Of a stretch of 44,457 bases of DNA, positions 14,518 through 23,279 are shown piece by piece. The stretch's first letter is position 1, and every line of letters starts with the position of its first letter. The position numbers were made by a program, and so were the translations under genes. The notes beneath the pieces are model-generated. The model saw nothing but the letters and a program-made list of their open reading frames with translations, was not told where the DNA came from and searched no databases. The DNA is from JBBIPZ01 sp037442505 [NCBI: Deltaproteobacteria bacterium] (GTDB taxonomy: Bacteria; CALINM01), in assembly GCA_037442505.1 (NCBI GenBank), contig JBBIPZ010000016.1:1-44457 (forward strand), written 5' to 3'.

Positions 14518-16056
14518 ATGAAAGCAAAAAACAATTTTTTCATATATCTATTACCTTTTGTTGTGTGTATTCTGTATTTTTCTTTCGGATTCTGGCATAT
14601 ACCGCTATTTCCCCCAGACGAACCTAAATACACATTTGCAGCCTTAAAGATGTTGGAGACAGGGGACTATTTTACCCCTTATTTTAATTGTGAACCAAGG
14701 CTCGAAAAGCCCATTTTTACCTACTGGGCGATAGTTGCATCATACAAGGTTTTCGGAGTTTCAGACTGGGTATCAAGGCTTCCTACCGTTTTGTTTATGT
14801 CTGCGCTCATCTACTTTATATTTTTTGTGGTAAAAAATGAATTTAATGAAAAAACTGCCATATACTCAACTTTATTTTTTGCTACAAATTTTCAAATATA
14901 TTTTTACAGTAAGGCAATAGTACCCGAGCCTTTCCTACTTGTATTTAACTCCATTTCAACATTTTGTTTTTACATAGGCATCAAACAAAATAACAAAAAA
15001 TATATATTCTGGGGGTATGTGTTTTCAGGATTAGCTTTTTTAACCAAAGGACCTCTTGGAATAATAATTCCTTTTGGCATTAACATACCTTTCTTTTTTG
15101 TTAGAAAAAATTTCAGAGAGTTGATTAAAAATCTACTCAATCTGCCAGGCATATTTGCGTTCTTAGCAATAAATTTCTGGTACTTTATCATGTTCAAATT
15201 GCATGGAATGAATTTTATTAATGAATTTTTCATTTTGCATAACTTAAAGCGTTTTTCTGGCAGTGCTTCCATGCACATTTATCCATTCTATTACTACATA
15301 CCTGTAGTTTTAATTTCTTTAGTTTTCTGGCTCCCTTTTTTACCAAACTTTATAAGCTATTTTACACAACCTAAATTTAATGAAACAGAAAAATTTTTAT
15401 CCTGGTGGGCAGTTTTTGTGTTCATACTATTTTCATTATCAAAAAATAAACTGCATCATTATATCATAATAATGCATCCACCAATCGCAATTTTAATGGC
15501 TTTGGCTTTTCAAAAAATCAAGGGGAAAAAGTTATTTTCGAACATAATTATAGTCTTAATGTTAATTTTTGAATTGTTGCTACTTTTCTTTAGCAAGAAA
15601 TTTACTGTTGGATTTGAACATCAATTAACGATAGTTTTATCAATACTGCTTTCTTGTACGTTAATTTTACTTATAACCAACAGTTTTTTTGCTAAACACA
15701 TTACTTTCTTTATTAATGTTTTCCTTTTTTTTATCTTTACGGTGTTTGCCATAAATTACGCTTCGTTTATTAAGGAACAAAGTATGTCTCAATACACGAT
15801 AATAAAAAACACTTTAAAAGATAAGAAGCTTTATAGCTACAAGCGTAATTCCGAAGATATCAATTTTTATGTTAATACCTGCACAGAAAAGTTAGATTCA
15901 CTTGACAATGTTGAGAAAAAATTAAAGTCTGAAAGAGACTTAATGTTGATAGTTCACAATAAACACCTGCCTGAATTTCAAAATTTGAAATACAAAATTG
16001 TGGCTAAAACGACAACATTAAAGAATATCAGCTGGTATGTAATACAATTTTACTAA
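14518..16056 (+). CDS. ArnT/PMT-family lipid-linked sugar transferase
   Basis: A 512-residue GT-C membrane protein with about 11-13 helices. The first periplasmic loop has FPPDEPKY with the catalytic-type acidic residues, followed by LEKPIFTYW, both hallmarks of the ArnT/PMT group. Such enzymes move a sugar from undecaprenyl phosphate to lipid A or core in the outer leaflet of the inner membrane. I use ATG 14518 instead of TTG 14500, because the upstream codons overlap the -10 element. It diverges from the ArnC-like gene and ends overlapping the stop of the Wzi-like gene. Confidence 0.82.
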   Translation: MKAKNNFFIYLLPFVVCILYFSFGFWHIPLFPPDEPKYTFAALKMLETGDYFTPYFNCEPRLEKPIFTYWAIVASYKVFGVSDWVSRLPTVLFMSALIYFIFFVVKNEFNEKTAIYSTLFFATNFQIYFYSKAIVPEPFLLVFNSISTFCFYIGIKQNNKKYIFWGYVFSGLAFLTKGPLGIIIPFGINIPFFFVRKNFRELIKNLLNLPGIFAFLAINFWYFIMFKLHGMNFINEFFILHNLKRFSGSASMHIYPFYYYIPVVLISLVFWLPFLPNFISYFTQPKFNETEKFLSWWAVFVFILFSLSKNKLHHYIIIMHPPIAILMALAFQKIKGKKLFSNIIIVLMLIFELLLLFFSKKFTVGFEHQLTIVLSILLSCTLILLITNSFFAKHITFFINVFLFFIFTVFAINYASFIKEQSMSQYTIIKNTLKDKKLYSYKRNSEDINFYVNTCTEKLDSLDNVEKKLKSERDLMLIVHNKHLPEFQNLKYKIVAKTTTLKNISWYVIQFY

Positions 16057-17441
16057 AATCTATATTCTAAACCAGTTGATATCGAAAACTTGTCTTTATC
16101 TTCTTTAGCCAGGCTTAAGTTAATACTGTAACTTAAGTTTTTTAATAAATTTTGTTTATAACTAAAAACATAATTTTCCCACACAAAATCAGGCATATCT
16201 TTACTAAAATATTCGTAAATTAAGTCAAGTTTCGAATTATTCCAGTTATACGTAGCTTTAACAAATAGATCTTTTGCATCAGCACCGATATAATGTCCAA
16301 TAATATCACCATTATAAGTATATCCTTGTGTAAAAATGTGATGATTATACCACAACCCTTTCTGTTTGTATGTTGTGGTTGCATACTCAACGAGAAATTC
16401 CAGATTATACAACTTTAAAATTCTTGGCAGATAGAGACTATAAATGTAAGCAAATTTATACGGATAAGGAAAATCGTGATTTACATCTTCTCCAATCGCC
16501 TCAAAATATAAAGTAAAAGGTTGAATTTTATTAGGATAAGCAAGTTTTATATCAAAACCTGCCCTCTGATCCCCCGGCTCTTTATTAATGTTTGAAGTTG
16601 TATTCTTTTCTTTATTTCCTAACAAGCTGTCTAAAAATGCACCCAAATCACTATCACGCCCTTTTCCACCATACATTCCGGTCTTTGACAAGCCTATTTC
16701 TAAATATTTTGCAGGTTTTATTGTAACTCTAACCCCCTGTAGGAATGGACTTTTAATATCAGTCCGATTATTTTCCAATTTAGTTATAAAAAAAGTAAAT
16801 CTTAATGGGAGTAGTATATTGTATGGCGTGCTGTTAGATATTTTAAACACATTCAGTGCTTCTGCATTGTTAGACAGTAGTAAAGAACCTCTTCTACCAC
16901 CGCCCCACCACTGCGACTGCTTTCCTAACGTAACCTCAGTCTTTTTATATTTAGCCAAGATGTAAAGCTCTTCAAAATTAATATTCTCATAACTCTCGTT
17001 GCTTGAGAAGTAAGGGGTTGCATAAAAACCAAAATTTTCATATGAATAAGATGCTGGTAAAGCTATCTTAAGATTATGTCCTTTCTCCCACTCAACTCCA
17101 TTGTTGTTCCTATCTGAAAAAAAGCTCTTACTTTCAGTATATAAATAATCAAATTTTGCCGAAACTTTTAAATCTTTTTCGCCCAATTCATATTGTGCCC
17201 TGTTTATTAATTTACTTAGATATAAATCATTGTCTGCAGCTTCTTCTGCTTCTTTTAATAATCTCTTCACCTCAGTTTTGGAAATTGGAAGCGTAGTCAA
17301 CTGCCCAGTTTTAATGTATCCTTCTGCTTCAAGCTTAAGTAGATAGTCGTAAATAGGACTACTTAAAGGTATAAATTCCTCAGAAATAGCATTACTAACA
17401 ATTAAAATTGAGAAAATCATGACCAATAACAACTTTTTCAC
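16053..17441 (-). CDS. Wzi-like capsule-assembly outer-membrane protein
   Basis: A 462-residue exported protein with a signal peptide (cleavage near ISA/SEE, about residue 20). A helical region follows (about residues 25-90), then an extended region of alternating hydrophobic residues ending in EYRF. A C-terminal Phe is typical of Bam-inserted barrels. GKQSQWWGGGRRGSLLLS near residue 175 is characteristic of the Wzi family, which anchors capsule or exopolysaccharide at the surface. The start is GTG at 17441, with AAGGAGGT a normal distance away. It is the last gene of the long envelope operon. The ligand polysaccharide is unknown. Confidence 0.75.
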   Translation of the reverse strand: MKKLLLVMIFSILIVSNAISEEFIPLSSPIYDYLLKLEAEGYIKTGQLTTLPISKTEVKRLLKEAEEAADNDLYLSKLINRAQYELGEKDLKVSAKFDYLYTESKSFFSDRNNNGVEWEKGHNLKIALPASYSYENFGFYATPYFSSNESYENINFEELYILAKYKKTEVTLGKQSQWWGGGRRGSLLLSNNAEALNVFKISNSTPYNILLPLRFTFFITKLENNRTDIKSPFLQGVRVTIKPAKYLEIGLSKTGMYGGKGRDSDLGAFLDSLLGNKEKNTTSNINKEPGDQRAGFDIKLAYPNKIQPFTLYFEAIGEDVNHDFPYPYKFAYIYSLYLPRILKLYNLEFLVEYATTTYKQKGLWYNHHIFTQGYTYNGDIIGHYIGADAKDLFVKATYNWNNSKLDLIYEYFSKDMPDFVWENYVFSYKQNLLKNLSYSINLSLAKEDKDKFSISTGLEYRF

Positions 17442-17451
17442 AACAACCTCC

Positions 17452-18420
17452 TTATGACAAAAACTTTAAAACTTCTTCAGGCTCGATTTTTTCCATACAT
17501 TCAAGATAGTTTTTGTTTTTACAGCTTCTTTTTCTGCATGGTACACATTGTACATCTTTTGCTTGAATTACAATATGATCATTTCCCACAGGCCCTGTTC
17601 GTTCTGGATCGGCAGCTCCAAACAGTGCTACTACCTTTGTCCCTACAGCTGTCGCTATATGCATTGGGCCTGTATCTCCAGTAACAAGTAGTTTACTTCT
17701 TTTTAAAACCGCTGCTAATTGAGCTAAATTTAAACTGCCAGATAAATCAACCACTTCAAACTTAAGCAATTTCTTTATTGACTCATTCAATTCTAAGTCT
17801 TCTTTTCCTCCGATTAAAACTACCTTTTTATGTTTCTTTTCGTGAATAAGTGTTGCAAGTTTAGCGAACTTATCTACTGGCCATCTATTAACCCTGTGGC
17901 TTGCACCGGGATTTAATACAATAAATCCTTTATCAACTAAACCTTTCTCTATAAGGAAATTATTAGCAAATCTTTCAGTATCAGCATCTATCTCAAAATC
18001 AAGATTAGTTTCTTGTAAATTAATGTCGATATTTAAAGGCAAAAGCGTTTCAAGATGATTGATTACAGCGTGCTTAGTTTCATCCTTATGATATGTAAGC
18101 ACTCTAACTGGTTTGATAAATAAAACTAAAAACCATAATCTTAAATTACTTCTTTGAAAATTTAAAACCGTATCAAAACGTTCTTTTTTTATCTCTTTGC
18201 AAAGTTTAATAAAACTAAAAAAGTTTTTATGTTTCCCTTTTTTCTCATACACAAAGATTTTATCAACAAAAGGATTATTTATGAAAAGCAGTTTTGTGGC
18301 TTCAGAACTCACAAGTATTGAAATTTTTGAATTTTTATAGTTGTTCTTTAGTTGCCTGATAACTGGTGTTAACAGCAGCAGATCTCCTATGGCACCTGGT
18401 TTCAATATAAGAATGTTCAT
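17452..18420 (-). CDS. ADP-heptose:LPS heptosyltransferase family (GT9)
   Basis: A 322-residue GT9 enzyme of the inner-core heptosyltransferase type. The N-terminal Rossmann half begins ILKPGAIGDLLLLTPV, carrying the catalytic-type Asp of the GD motif. The C-terminal half has GDTGPMHIATAVGTKVVALFG, which binds the ADP-sugar. Near the end CVPCRKRSCKN is a Cys-rich motif also common in this family. It is probably the paralogue of the GT9 gene at 19204, adding another heptose or a related residue to the core. It sits 10 nt upstream of the Wzi-like gene. Confidence 0.85.
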   Translation of the reverse strand: MNILILKPGAIGDLLLLTPVIRQLKNNYKNSKISILVSSEATKLLFINNPFVDKIFVYEKKGKHKNFFSFIKLCKEIKKERFDTVLNFQRSNLRLWFLVLFIKPVRVLTYHKDETKHAVINHLETLLPLNIDINLQETNLDFEIDADTERFANNFLIEKGLVDKGFIVLNPGASHRVNRWPVDKFAKLATLIHEKKHKKVVLIGGKEDLELNESIKKLLKFEVVDLSGSLNLAQLAAVLKRSKLLVTGDTGPMHIATAVGTKVVALFGAADPERTGPVGNDHIVIQAKDVQCVPCRKRSCKNKNYLECMEKIEPEEVLKFLS

Positions 18421-18452
18421 ACAATACCTGTTGAGAAAGAGTGTTATAAAAA

Positions 18453-19211
18453 CTATCGCCTTTCCATTTCTTTTAGAAACATATACTTTGCAAATGTTCC
18501 AATTGCACCCATAACAGACACAACAAAACCTTGAATACCATCAAGAAAACCAAGCCTAAAAAAATATCTGTATAAAAAAGTGTAAACAGGGCGCACAGTA
18601 TAGTGATGCCATTTTGCCCTCTTACCATTTTTGAAAATTTCCTGTGCAAATAGCTTTGAATATAGTATTGTCCTGTCAAAATATTTCTTCAAATCCCAGT
18701 TTTGATAATGCAATATATCAGCAGAGATTTTCTTTGTTATACCAGTAGTAAGAAATTTATCGTGTGGATTGACGCCTCCCCAATCACCTTTTTCTTTGTT
18801 AAATAGGCGAGGTTTATAGTCGGGATATAATGAGGCGTGCTTCATCCATTTTCCCCAAAAAAAGGTAAGCCTTTTAAACTCAAAACAGTCATATTTTTCA
18901 AAATCTTCTGTAGAAAGAGAAATTATTTTTTCTCTCATCTCGACAGAAACACGCTCATCAGCATCAAGTTGTAAAACCCATTTATTTCTTGTTAAAGATG
19001 TAGCCAATCTTTTTTGTTCTATAAAACTTGAGAACCTATTTTTTACAAACTTTACGTTATATCTTTTACAAATCTCCTCTGTCTTGTCGTCACTAAAATC
19101 ATCTACAACAATTATCTCAGATAGCCATTCATATATAGACTTTAAACAATCCTCTATAACATTTGCGTTGTTTTTTGTAATAATAACCGCAGAAATATTT
19201 AATTTATTCAT
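18453..19211 (-). CDS. GT2 LPS-core glycosyltransferase, WaaE/KdtX-like
   Basis: A 252-residue cytoplasmic-face glycosyltransferase. It starts ISAVIITKNNANVIEDCL, then has VVDDFSDDKTEE and LQLDADERV (DxD), and FFWGKWMKHASLYPDYKPRLF, the arrangement of WaaE/KdtX beta-1,4-glucosyltransferases. The C-terminal hydrophobic stretch probably associates with the membrane. It most likely adds a hexose to the inner-core heptose. It overlaps the upstream heptosyltransferase gene by 8 nt. Confidence 0.82.
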   Translation of the reverse strand: MNKLNISAVIITKNNANVIEDCLKSIYEWLSEIIVVDDFSDDKTEEICKRYNVKFVKNRFSSFIEQKRLATSLTRNKWVLQLDADERVSVEMREKIISLSTEDFEKYDCFEFKRLTFFWGKWMKHASLYPDYKPRLFNKEKGDWGGVNPHDKFLTTGITKKISADILHYQNWDLKKYFDRTILYSKLFAQEIFKNGKRAKWHHYTVRPVYTFLYRYFFRLGFLDGIQGFVVSVMGAIGTFAKYMFLKEMERR

Positions 19212-20253
19212 TCATAACACCCAAAGTCTTAATATTTTCCATCACTTCTTCAACAGTAATTGTCTCAACACACAAAGGAGTCATGCGTTCACTTGGCTTA
19301 CACTCTTTAAAAAATTTTTGTTTGCAGGGAGAACAGGGAAATGCCTTGTAAATGACCCTTGCAGTTCTGCTATATGGACCAAATTTTACAGGTGATTGTG
19401 GCCCAAAGATAGCTACAAGTGGAACCTGTAATGCTGCTGCTAAGTGCATTATACCGCTATCATTACATACAAGAGCCCTGCATTTTTTTAAAATAGCCAT
19501 TGTTTGCCTGATTGTTGTATTACCAATAGCGATAATTGGCTCAAATCTTGAATTAGCCTTGATATAATCTTTAAAACTTTTTTCTCTAAATCCACCGAAA
19601 AATATAGTTTTAAAGCCTTTTTCTCCCAATCTATTTGAAACCTCTATGAAGTTATCTATGTGCCATGCCCTTTTTGGGTTTGCAGCAAATGGGTGTATCG
19701 CAATTGTTTTGCCCTCAATATTGTTCTCACTAAAAAACGTATCTGAAAATCTTATCTCATCTTCTGACAACCAAGCCTCTAAATAATCATCCTTAATTTT
19801 TATCCCATCTGCCCGTAATATATCTAAAAAATTCTGAACCTCGTGTTGATTATGGTTATATTTAACCTTTTTGGACAATAAAAAACCTCTCCCTTCTGTA
19901 TCAAAGCCTATCCTTTCCTTTGCACCCGTTAAATAAGCCATTATTGCGCTTGATAGAGACCTTTTCAGGATATATACCTTATCAAACTTCTTTGTTCTTA
20001 ACATTTTTATGAAATCAATCTTTGACTTTAGAGTTTTATGCGTACCTTTAGTATCAGCATGAATAGTTAAAGGGTCCCAATATATAAGCTCGTCCACATA
20101 CGGTATCCCTTGCACAACATCAGAAGAGATTGGTGCAACCACCCATGCTATATAAGCATCAGGCTCTGCGTAGCGTAAGTTTCTTAAAAAAGGTACTGTT
20201 AGTATAGTATCGCCAATAAACCTGTAACGTAATACCAGAATATTTTTACTCAT
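19204..20253 (-). CDS. ADP-heptose:LPS heptosyltransferase, WaaF-like
   Basis: A 349-residue GT9 protein beginning ILVLRYRFIGDTILTVPFL, with CNDSGIMHLAAALQVPLVAIFGP in the donor-binding half and FPCSPCKQKFFKEC near the C-terminus. It fits heptosyltransferase II or a close relative that extends the LPS inner core. Position beside gmhB, waaA and another GT9 supports core assembly. It starts 1 nt after the Trm112-like gene stops. Which heptose it adds cannot be read from the sequence. Confidence 0.85.
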   Translation of the reverse strand: MSKNILVLRYRFIGDTILTVPFLRNLRYAEPDAYIAWVVAPISSDVVQGIPYVDELIYWDPLTIHADTKGTHKTLKSKIDFIKMLRTKKFDKVYILKRSLSSAIMAYLTGAKERIGFDTEGRGFLLSKKVKYNHNQHEVQNFLDILRADGIKIKDDYLEAWLSEDEIRFSDTFFSENNIEGKTIAIHPFAANPKRAWHIDNFIEVSNRLGEKGFKTIFFGGFREKSFKDYIKANSRFEPIIAIGNTTIRQTMAILKKCRALVCNDSGIMHLAAALQVPLVAIFGPQSPVKFGPYSRTARVIYKAFPCSPCKQKFFKECKPSERMTPLCVETITVEEVMENIKTLGVMNE

Positions 20254-20254
20254 A

Positions 20255-20428
20255 TTACTCTTCTAAAGGTTTTGCCTCGTCAACAAGCATAACAGGTATA
20301 TCCTCAACGATGGGATACTTTAACTTACAATGTTTACAAATCAACCATTTTTCATCATCGGAAAGAATTATATCTTGCTTGCACTTAGGACAGGCCAAGA
20401 TTTCTAAAAGCTCTTTTGAAAGAGACAT
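20255..20428 (-). CDS. Trm112/UPF0434 (YcaR-like) small zinc-binding protein
   Basis: A 57-residue protein starting LSKELLEILACPKCK, with a second pair CKHC (Cys13, Cys16, Cys31, Cys34) and the ending LKYPIVEDIPVML. This is the complete UPF0434/Trm112-like pattern, a four-cysteine zinc fold. In eukaryotes and archaea Trm112 activates methyltransferases; in bacteria the role is not established. E. coli ycaR lies beside lpxK and kdsB, and here it also lies in the lpxK-gmhB neighbourhood. A GGGGGG ribosome site precedes the ATG, and it has its own predicted promoter. Confidence 0.9.
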   Translation of the reverse strand: MSLSKELLEILACPKCKQDIILSDDEKWLICKHCKLKYPIVEDIPVMLVDEAKPLEE

Positions 20429-20454
20429 ATTGCCCCCCTGATTTTCTTGTTTTA

Positions 20455-20483
20455 ATTATACCAATAAGGCTAAAATGTTTAAA
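20455..20483 (-). promoter_or_regulatory. Internal extended -10 promoter before the Trm112-like gene
   Basis: On the minus strand TTTAAA (20478-20483), a 17-bp spacer and TATAAT (20455-20460) preceded by TGG give an extended -10. It lies in the 60-bp gap after gmhB, the second-largest gap in the long operon. The predicted leader is about 20 nt and contains the GGGGGG ribosome site. Confidence 0.55.
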
Positions 20484-20488
20484 CATAT

Positions 20489-21043
20489 TCAGGATAGTTC
20501 CCTTGCAAACTCAAGCAGATCACGAAACAAAAAAAATTTACCAGGCTCATTTTTGCACCTGTTCAACTCCTCTTTGCCATACCCTGTTAAAACCAATACA
20601 CCATTAATCCCAGCATTGACAGCCATTTCTACGTCAATTAGCTTATCACCAACCACATAAGAATGTTGCTTATCTATCGTTTCCAATGACACCGCTTTCT
20701 TCAACATGCCAGTTTCAGGTTTTCTGCAATCACATTTAATTGCAAATTCTGTAATTACACCATCTTTATGGTGTGGACAATAAAAATAGCCATCAATTTC
20801 TGCATCATTTTTTAAAAAATATTCTAATAAATACTGTTTCTGCCTTTCTGCTTCTTCAATACCAAATCTCCCTCTTGCTACACCCGACTGGTTACTTACC
20901 ACAAAGATTTTATACCCCTTTTTCTTTATAATCTTGACTGCTTCTACCGCAAAAGGGTAAATAACCATTTTCCTGTAATCGTCAAGGTATCCCATATCTT
21001 CGCAAATAGTTCCATCTCTGTCTAAAAAAACACATTTAATCAT
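20489..21043 (-). CDS. gmhB: D-glycero-beta-D-manno-heptose-1,7-bisphosphate 7-phosphatase
   Basis: A 184-residue HAD-superfamily phosphatase of the histidinol-phosphatase/GmhB group. The nucleophile motif FLDRDGTICED is at residues 6-16, VVSNQSG is motif II, and GDKLIDVEMAVNAG is the final acidic motif. The Cys/His insert CPHHKDG...CDCRKP binds structural zinc, as in GmhB. It removes the 7-phosphate on the way to ADP-heptose, the donor for the nearby heptosyltransferases. It overlaps lpxK by 4 nt. The other heptose genes (gmhA, hldE) are not in the window. Confidence 0.92.
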   Translation of the reverse strand: MIKCVFLDRDGTICEDMGYLDDYRKMVIYPFAVEAVKIIKKKGYKIFVVSNQSGVARGRFGIEEAERQKQYLLEYFLKNDAEIDGYFYCPHHKDGVITEFAIKCDCRKPETGMLKKAVSLETIDKQHSYVVGDKLIDVEMAVNAGINGVLVLTGYGKEELNRCKNEPGKFFLFRDLLEFARELS

Positions 21044-22041
21044 AAAACATGCAGTTCCTTTATATCTTCTTCTAATCTGTATTCTGGCAAAAGTATAACA
21101 AGCTTATCCTTATCTTTCCACAACGTAGTTAATTTTACTGCATCTTTCTCTGTAGTAATGTAATAGTCAGCAGCAACACTTAGAATTTTATTAACCACTA
21201 AAGAATTATAATCAATATGGTCGCCAAATGAAATAAAAGTTTCAGGGGTAATTTTAATTTTTTTCAAGCTGTTTTTGAAACTATCAGGGTTACCTATGCC
21301 ACAAAACGCAACAGTTTTGCTGTTCATCAAATTTTCGAGTATTATCTCATTTCCAGCTAAAGTAATTAATTTGTAACTATCTGAAACAAAATTAAAGACA
21401 GGTTTTTTGGGAAAAAGTCTTTTAAGTAACAATTTGACATCTTCATCTCCATCTTTAATAATGACAAGATTTGCAAAGTTATTAACAGTTTGTAAAGGTT
21501 CTCTTAATGGGCCCGCTGGAAATAATAAACCGTTTCCTAAAAGTAGCTTGCCATCAAACATTACAATATCCAAATTTCTTTTTATCTTCCTATGTTGAAA
21601 CCCATCATCTAATATTACTAAATCAGGTGTTTGATGATTGTCTCTATATTTCAAATAATTACTGTAGCGATTTTTCCCTGCAATGACAACAACTTCTGGA
21701 AATCTTTTTTTTATCAGGCGTGCCTCATCTGAAAAACCATCTTTATCTTCGACAACGCCTTCAATCTTTCCTTTATATCCTCTTGTTAGCACAACAACTC
21801 TCTTTTCCTTATAAAGCTCAAGCAAATACAAAATAAAAGGAGTCTTACCGGTTCCACCAAGTGTAATATTTCCAACACTTATAACAGGGCAATCAAGAGA
21901 ACGAGCAATATTAAATTTATCGTAAAAAAAGGCATTTATTTTCCAACACATATAGTAAATTGCGGTCAAAGGCAAAAATAATAATGAATAGAAAGAAAAA
22001 CCTTTTTTATACCAGATGTTGTAAAAAAAACGTTCCATCAT
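21040..22041 (-). CDS. lpxK: Tetraacyldisaccharide 4'-kinase
   Basis: A 333-residue inner-membrane-associated kinase that phosphorylates the 4' position of the lipid A disaccharide. An N-terminal membrane helix (about residues 15-38) precedes the P-loop variant GNITLGGTGKTPF. LDDGFQHRKIKRNLDIV is a family hallmark. A C-terminal YYITTEKDAVKL segment completes the fold. It overlaps the 3' end of waaA (ATGA-type) and gmhB downstream. Two adjacent ATG codons make the exact start uncertain by one residue. Confidence 0.95.
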   Translation of the reverse strand: MMERFFYNIWYKKGFSFYSLLFLPLTAIYYMCWKINAFFYDKFNIARSLDCPVISVGNITLGGTGKTPFILYLLELYKEKRVVVLTRGYKGKIEGVVEDKDGFSDEARLIKKRFPEVVVIAGKNRYSNYLKYRDNHQTPDLVILDDGFQHRKIKRNLDIVMFDGKLLLGNGLLFPAGPLREPLQTVNNFANLVIIKDGDEDVKLLLKRLFPKKPVFNFVSDSYKLITLAGNEIILENLMNSKTVAFCGIGNPDSFKNSLKKIKITPETFISFGDHIDYNSLVVNKILSVAADYYITTEKDAVKLTTLWKDKDKLVILLPEYRLEEDIKELHVL

Positions 22042-23279
22042 CTTCCTGTTATAAAATTAATTAGCTGAATTGTTTTCTCTAAGCTGCCTCTATTTTTGAT
22101 AGTGATTTCTTTTGCCCTATTGCCAATCTGCATTCTTTTTTGCTCTGAGTTTAGTAATTCAGAAATTATACTGACCAAATTGTCTTTATCAACACAAAAG
22201 CCTGCATTACTCGATACAAACTCCTCACTTATATCTTTAAAATTTTGCATATAAGGTCCAAATATCACTGGAATACCATAACTTGCAGGCTCGATTATAT
22301 TATGCCCACCAACATTAACAAGACTTCCTCCAACAAAAGCCACATCTGCCAAACTATAAAAATTAAATAATTCGCCAACTGTATCAAGCAAAAAGATATC
22401 CCTGATTTTATCTTGCTTACTTCTTCTACCGTACTGCAAGCCAGACTTTTCTATTAGTGCAGCCACAGCTTCAAACCTCTCTGGATGCCTCGGAGCTATA
22501 ATCAGCTTTAAATTTTTATGTTGTTCCTTTATCTCCTTAAACGCATTTATAATTAGCATCTCTTCGCCTTCATGAGTGCTACCTGCGATTAAGATTATGT
22601 CGTAATCAGTTATACCTATCTCGGCTTTGTTTATGTATTTACCAGCTTTTTCAAGATCATATTTTATGTTCCCTGTGACAAAAACCTGAGAGGATTTAGC
22701 TCCAAGAGATAAAATCCGCTCTTTGTCTCTGTCAGACTGCATTAAAAAAAACGGGTGGTCAAGAAAACTTTTAAAAAACTTTTTGTATTTTAAATAGTTT
22801 GGATAAGAACGATCCGATATCCTTCCGTTAATAAATATTACCGGTATTTTCAGTTTTCTGGCAAAAAAAATCAGATTTGGCCAGAGCTCTGTTTCAACAA
22901 CTATTATCGCTTCTGGTTTAATCACATTAAAAAAATTGTTAACAGCAAAGGGAAAATCGTAAGGGAAGAATACAATCTCTTGAACGAATTTAGATACATT
23001 CTTTCTGGCGACTTCATAACCTGTTTTAGTAGTTACAGTAAAAACTATATTTTTTTGTTTGTTGGAGAATTTTTTTAAGAAAGGAACAGCAGACAATGTC
23101 TCTCCAACAGACACACAATGAACAACAAAGTTTTTATCAGTATGATAATATCTTTTATAAAAGCCAAATTTTTCAAAAAATCCCTTACGCCACTTTTTTA
23201 CAAATAATGTAGCTACTGATATAAAAATGACAAAAAAAGGGAACAATAATATCAACAAGAGATTGTATAAAAAAAACAC
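22038..23279 (-). CDS. waaA: Kdo transferase (GT30)
   Basis: A 413-residue enzyme that adds Kdo from CMP-Kdo to lipid IVA. It has an N-terminal membrane anchor (about residues 1-25). SVGETLSAVPFLKKF contains the catalytic Glu of the family. FINGRISDRSYPNYLKYKKF and the donor-binding VNVGGHNIIEPASYGIPVIFGP also match. The start is GTG at 23279, immediately after the stop of the DUF374 gene, whose last codons supply the G-rich ribosome site. Whether it adds one or two Kdo residues cannot be told. Confidence 0.94.
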   Translation of the reverse strand: MFFLYNLLLILLFPFFVIFISVATLFVKKWRKGFFEKFGFYKRYYHTDKNFVVHCVSVGETLSAVPFLKKFSNKQKNIVFTVTTKTGYEVARKNVSKFVQEIVFFPYDFPFAVNNFFNVIKPEAIIVVETELWPNLIFFARKLKIPVIFINGRISDRSYPNYLKYKKFFKSFLDHPFFLMQSDRDKERILSLGAKSSQVFVTGNIKYDLEKAGKYINKAEIGITDYDIILIAGSTHEGEEMLIINAFKEIKEQHKNLKLIIAPRHPERFEAVAALIEKSGLQYGRRSKQDKIRDIFLLDTVGELFNFYSLADVAFVGGSLVNVGGHNIIEPASYGIPVIFGPYMQNFKDISEEFVSSNAGFCVDKDNLVSIISELLNSEQKRMQIGNRAKEITIKNRGSLEKTIQLINFITGR

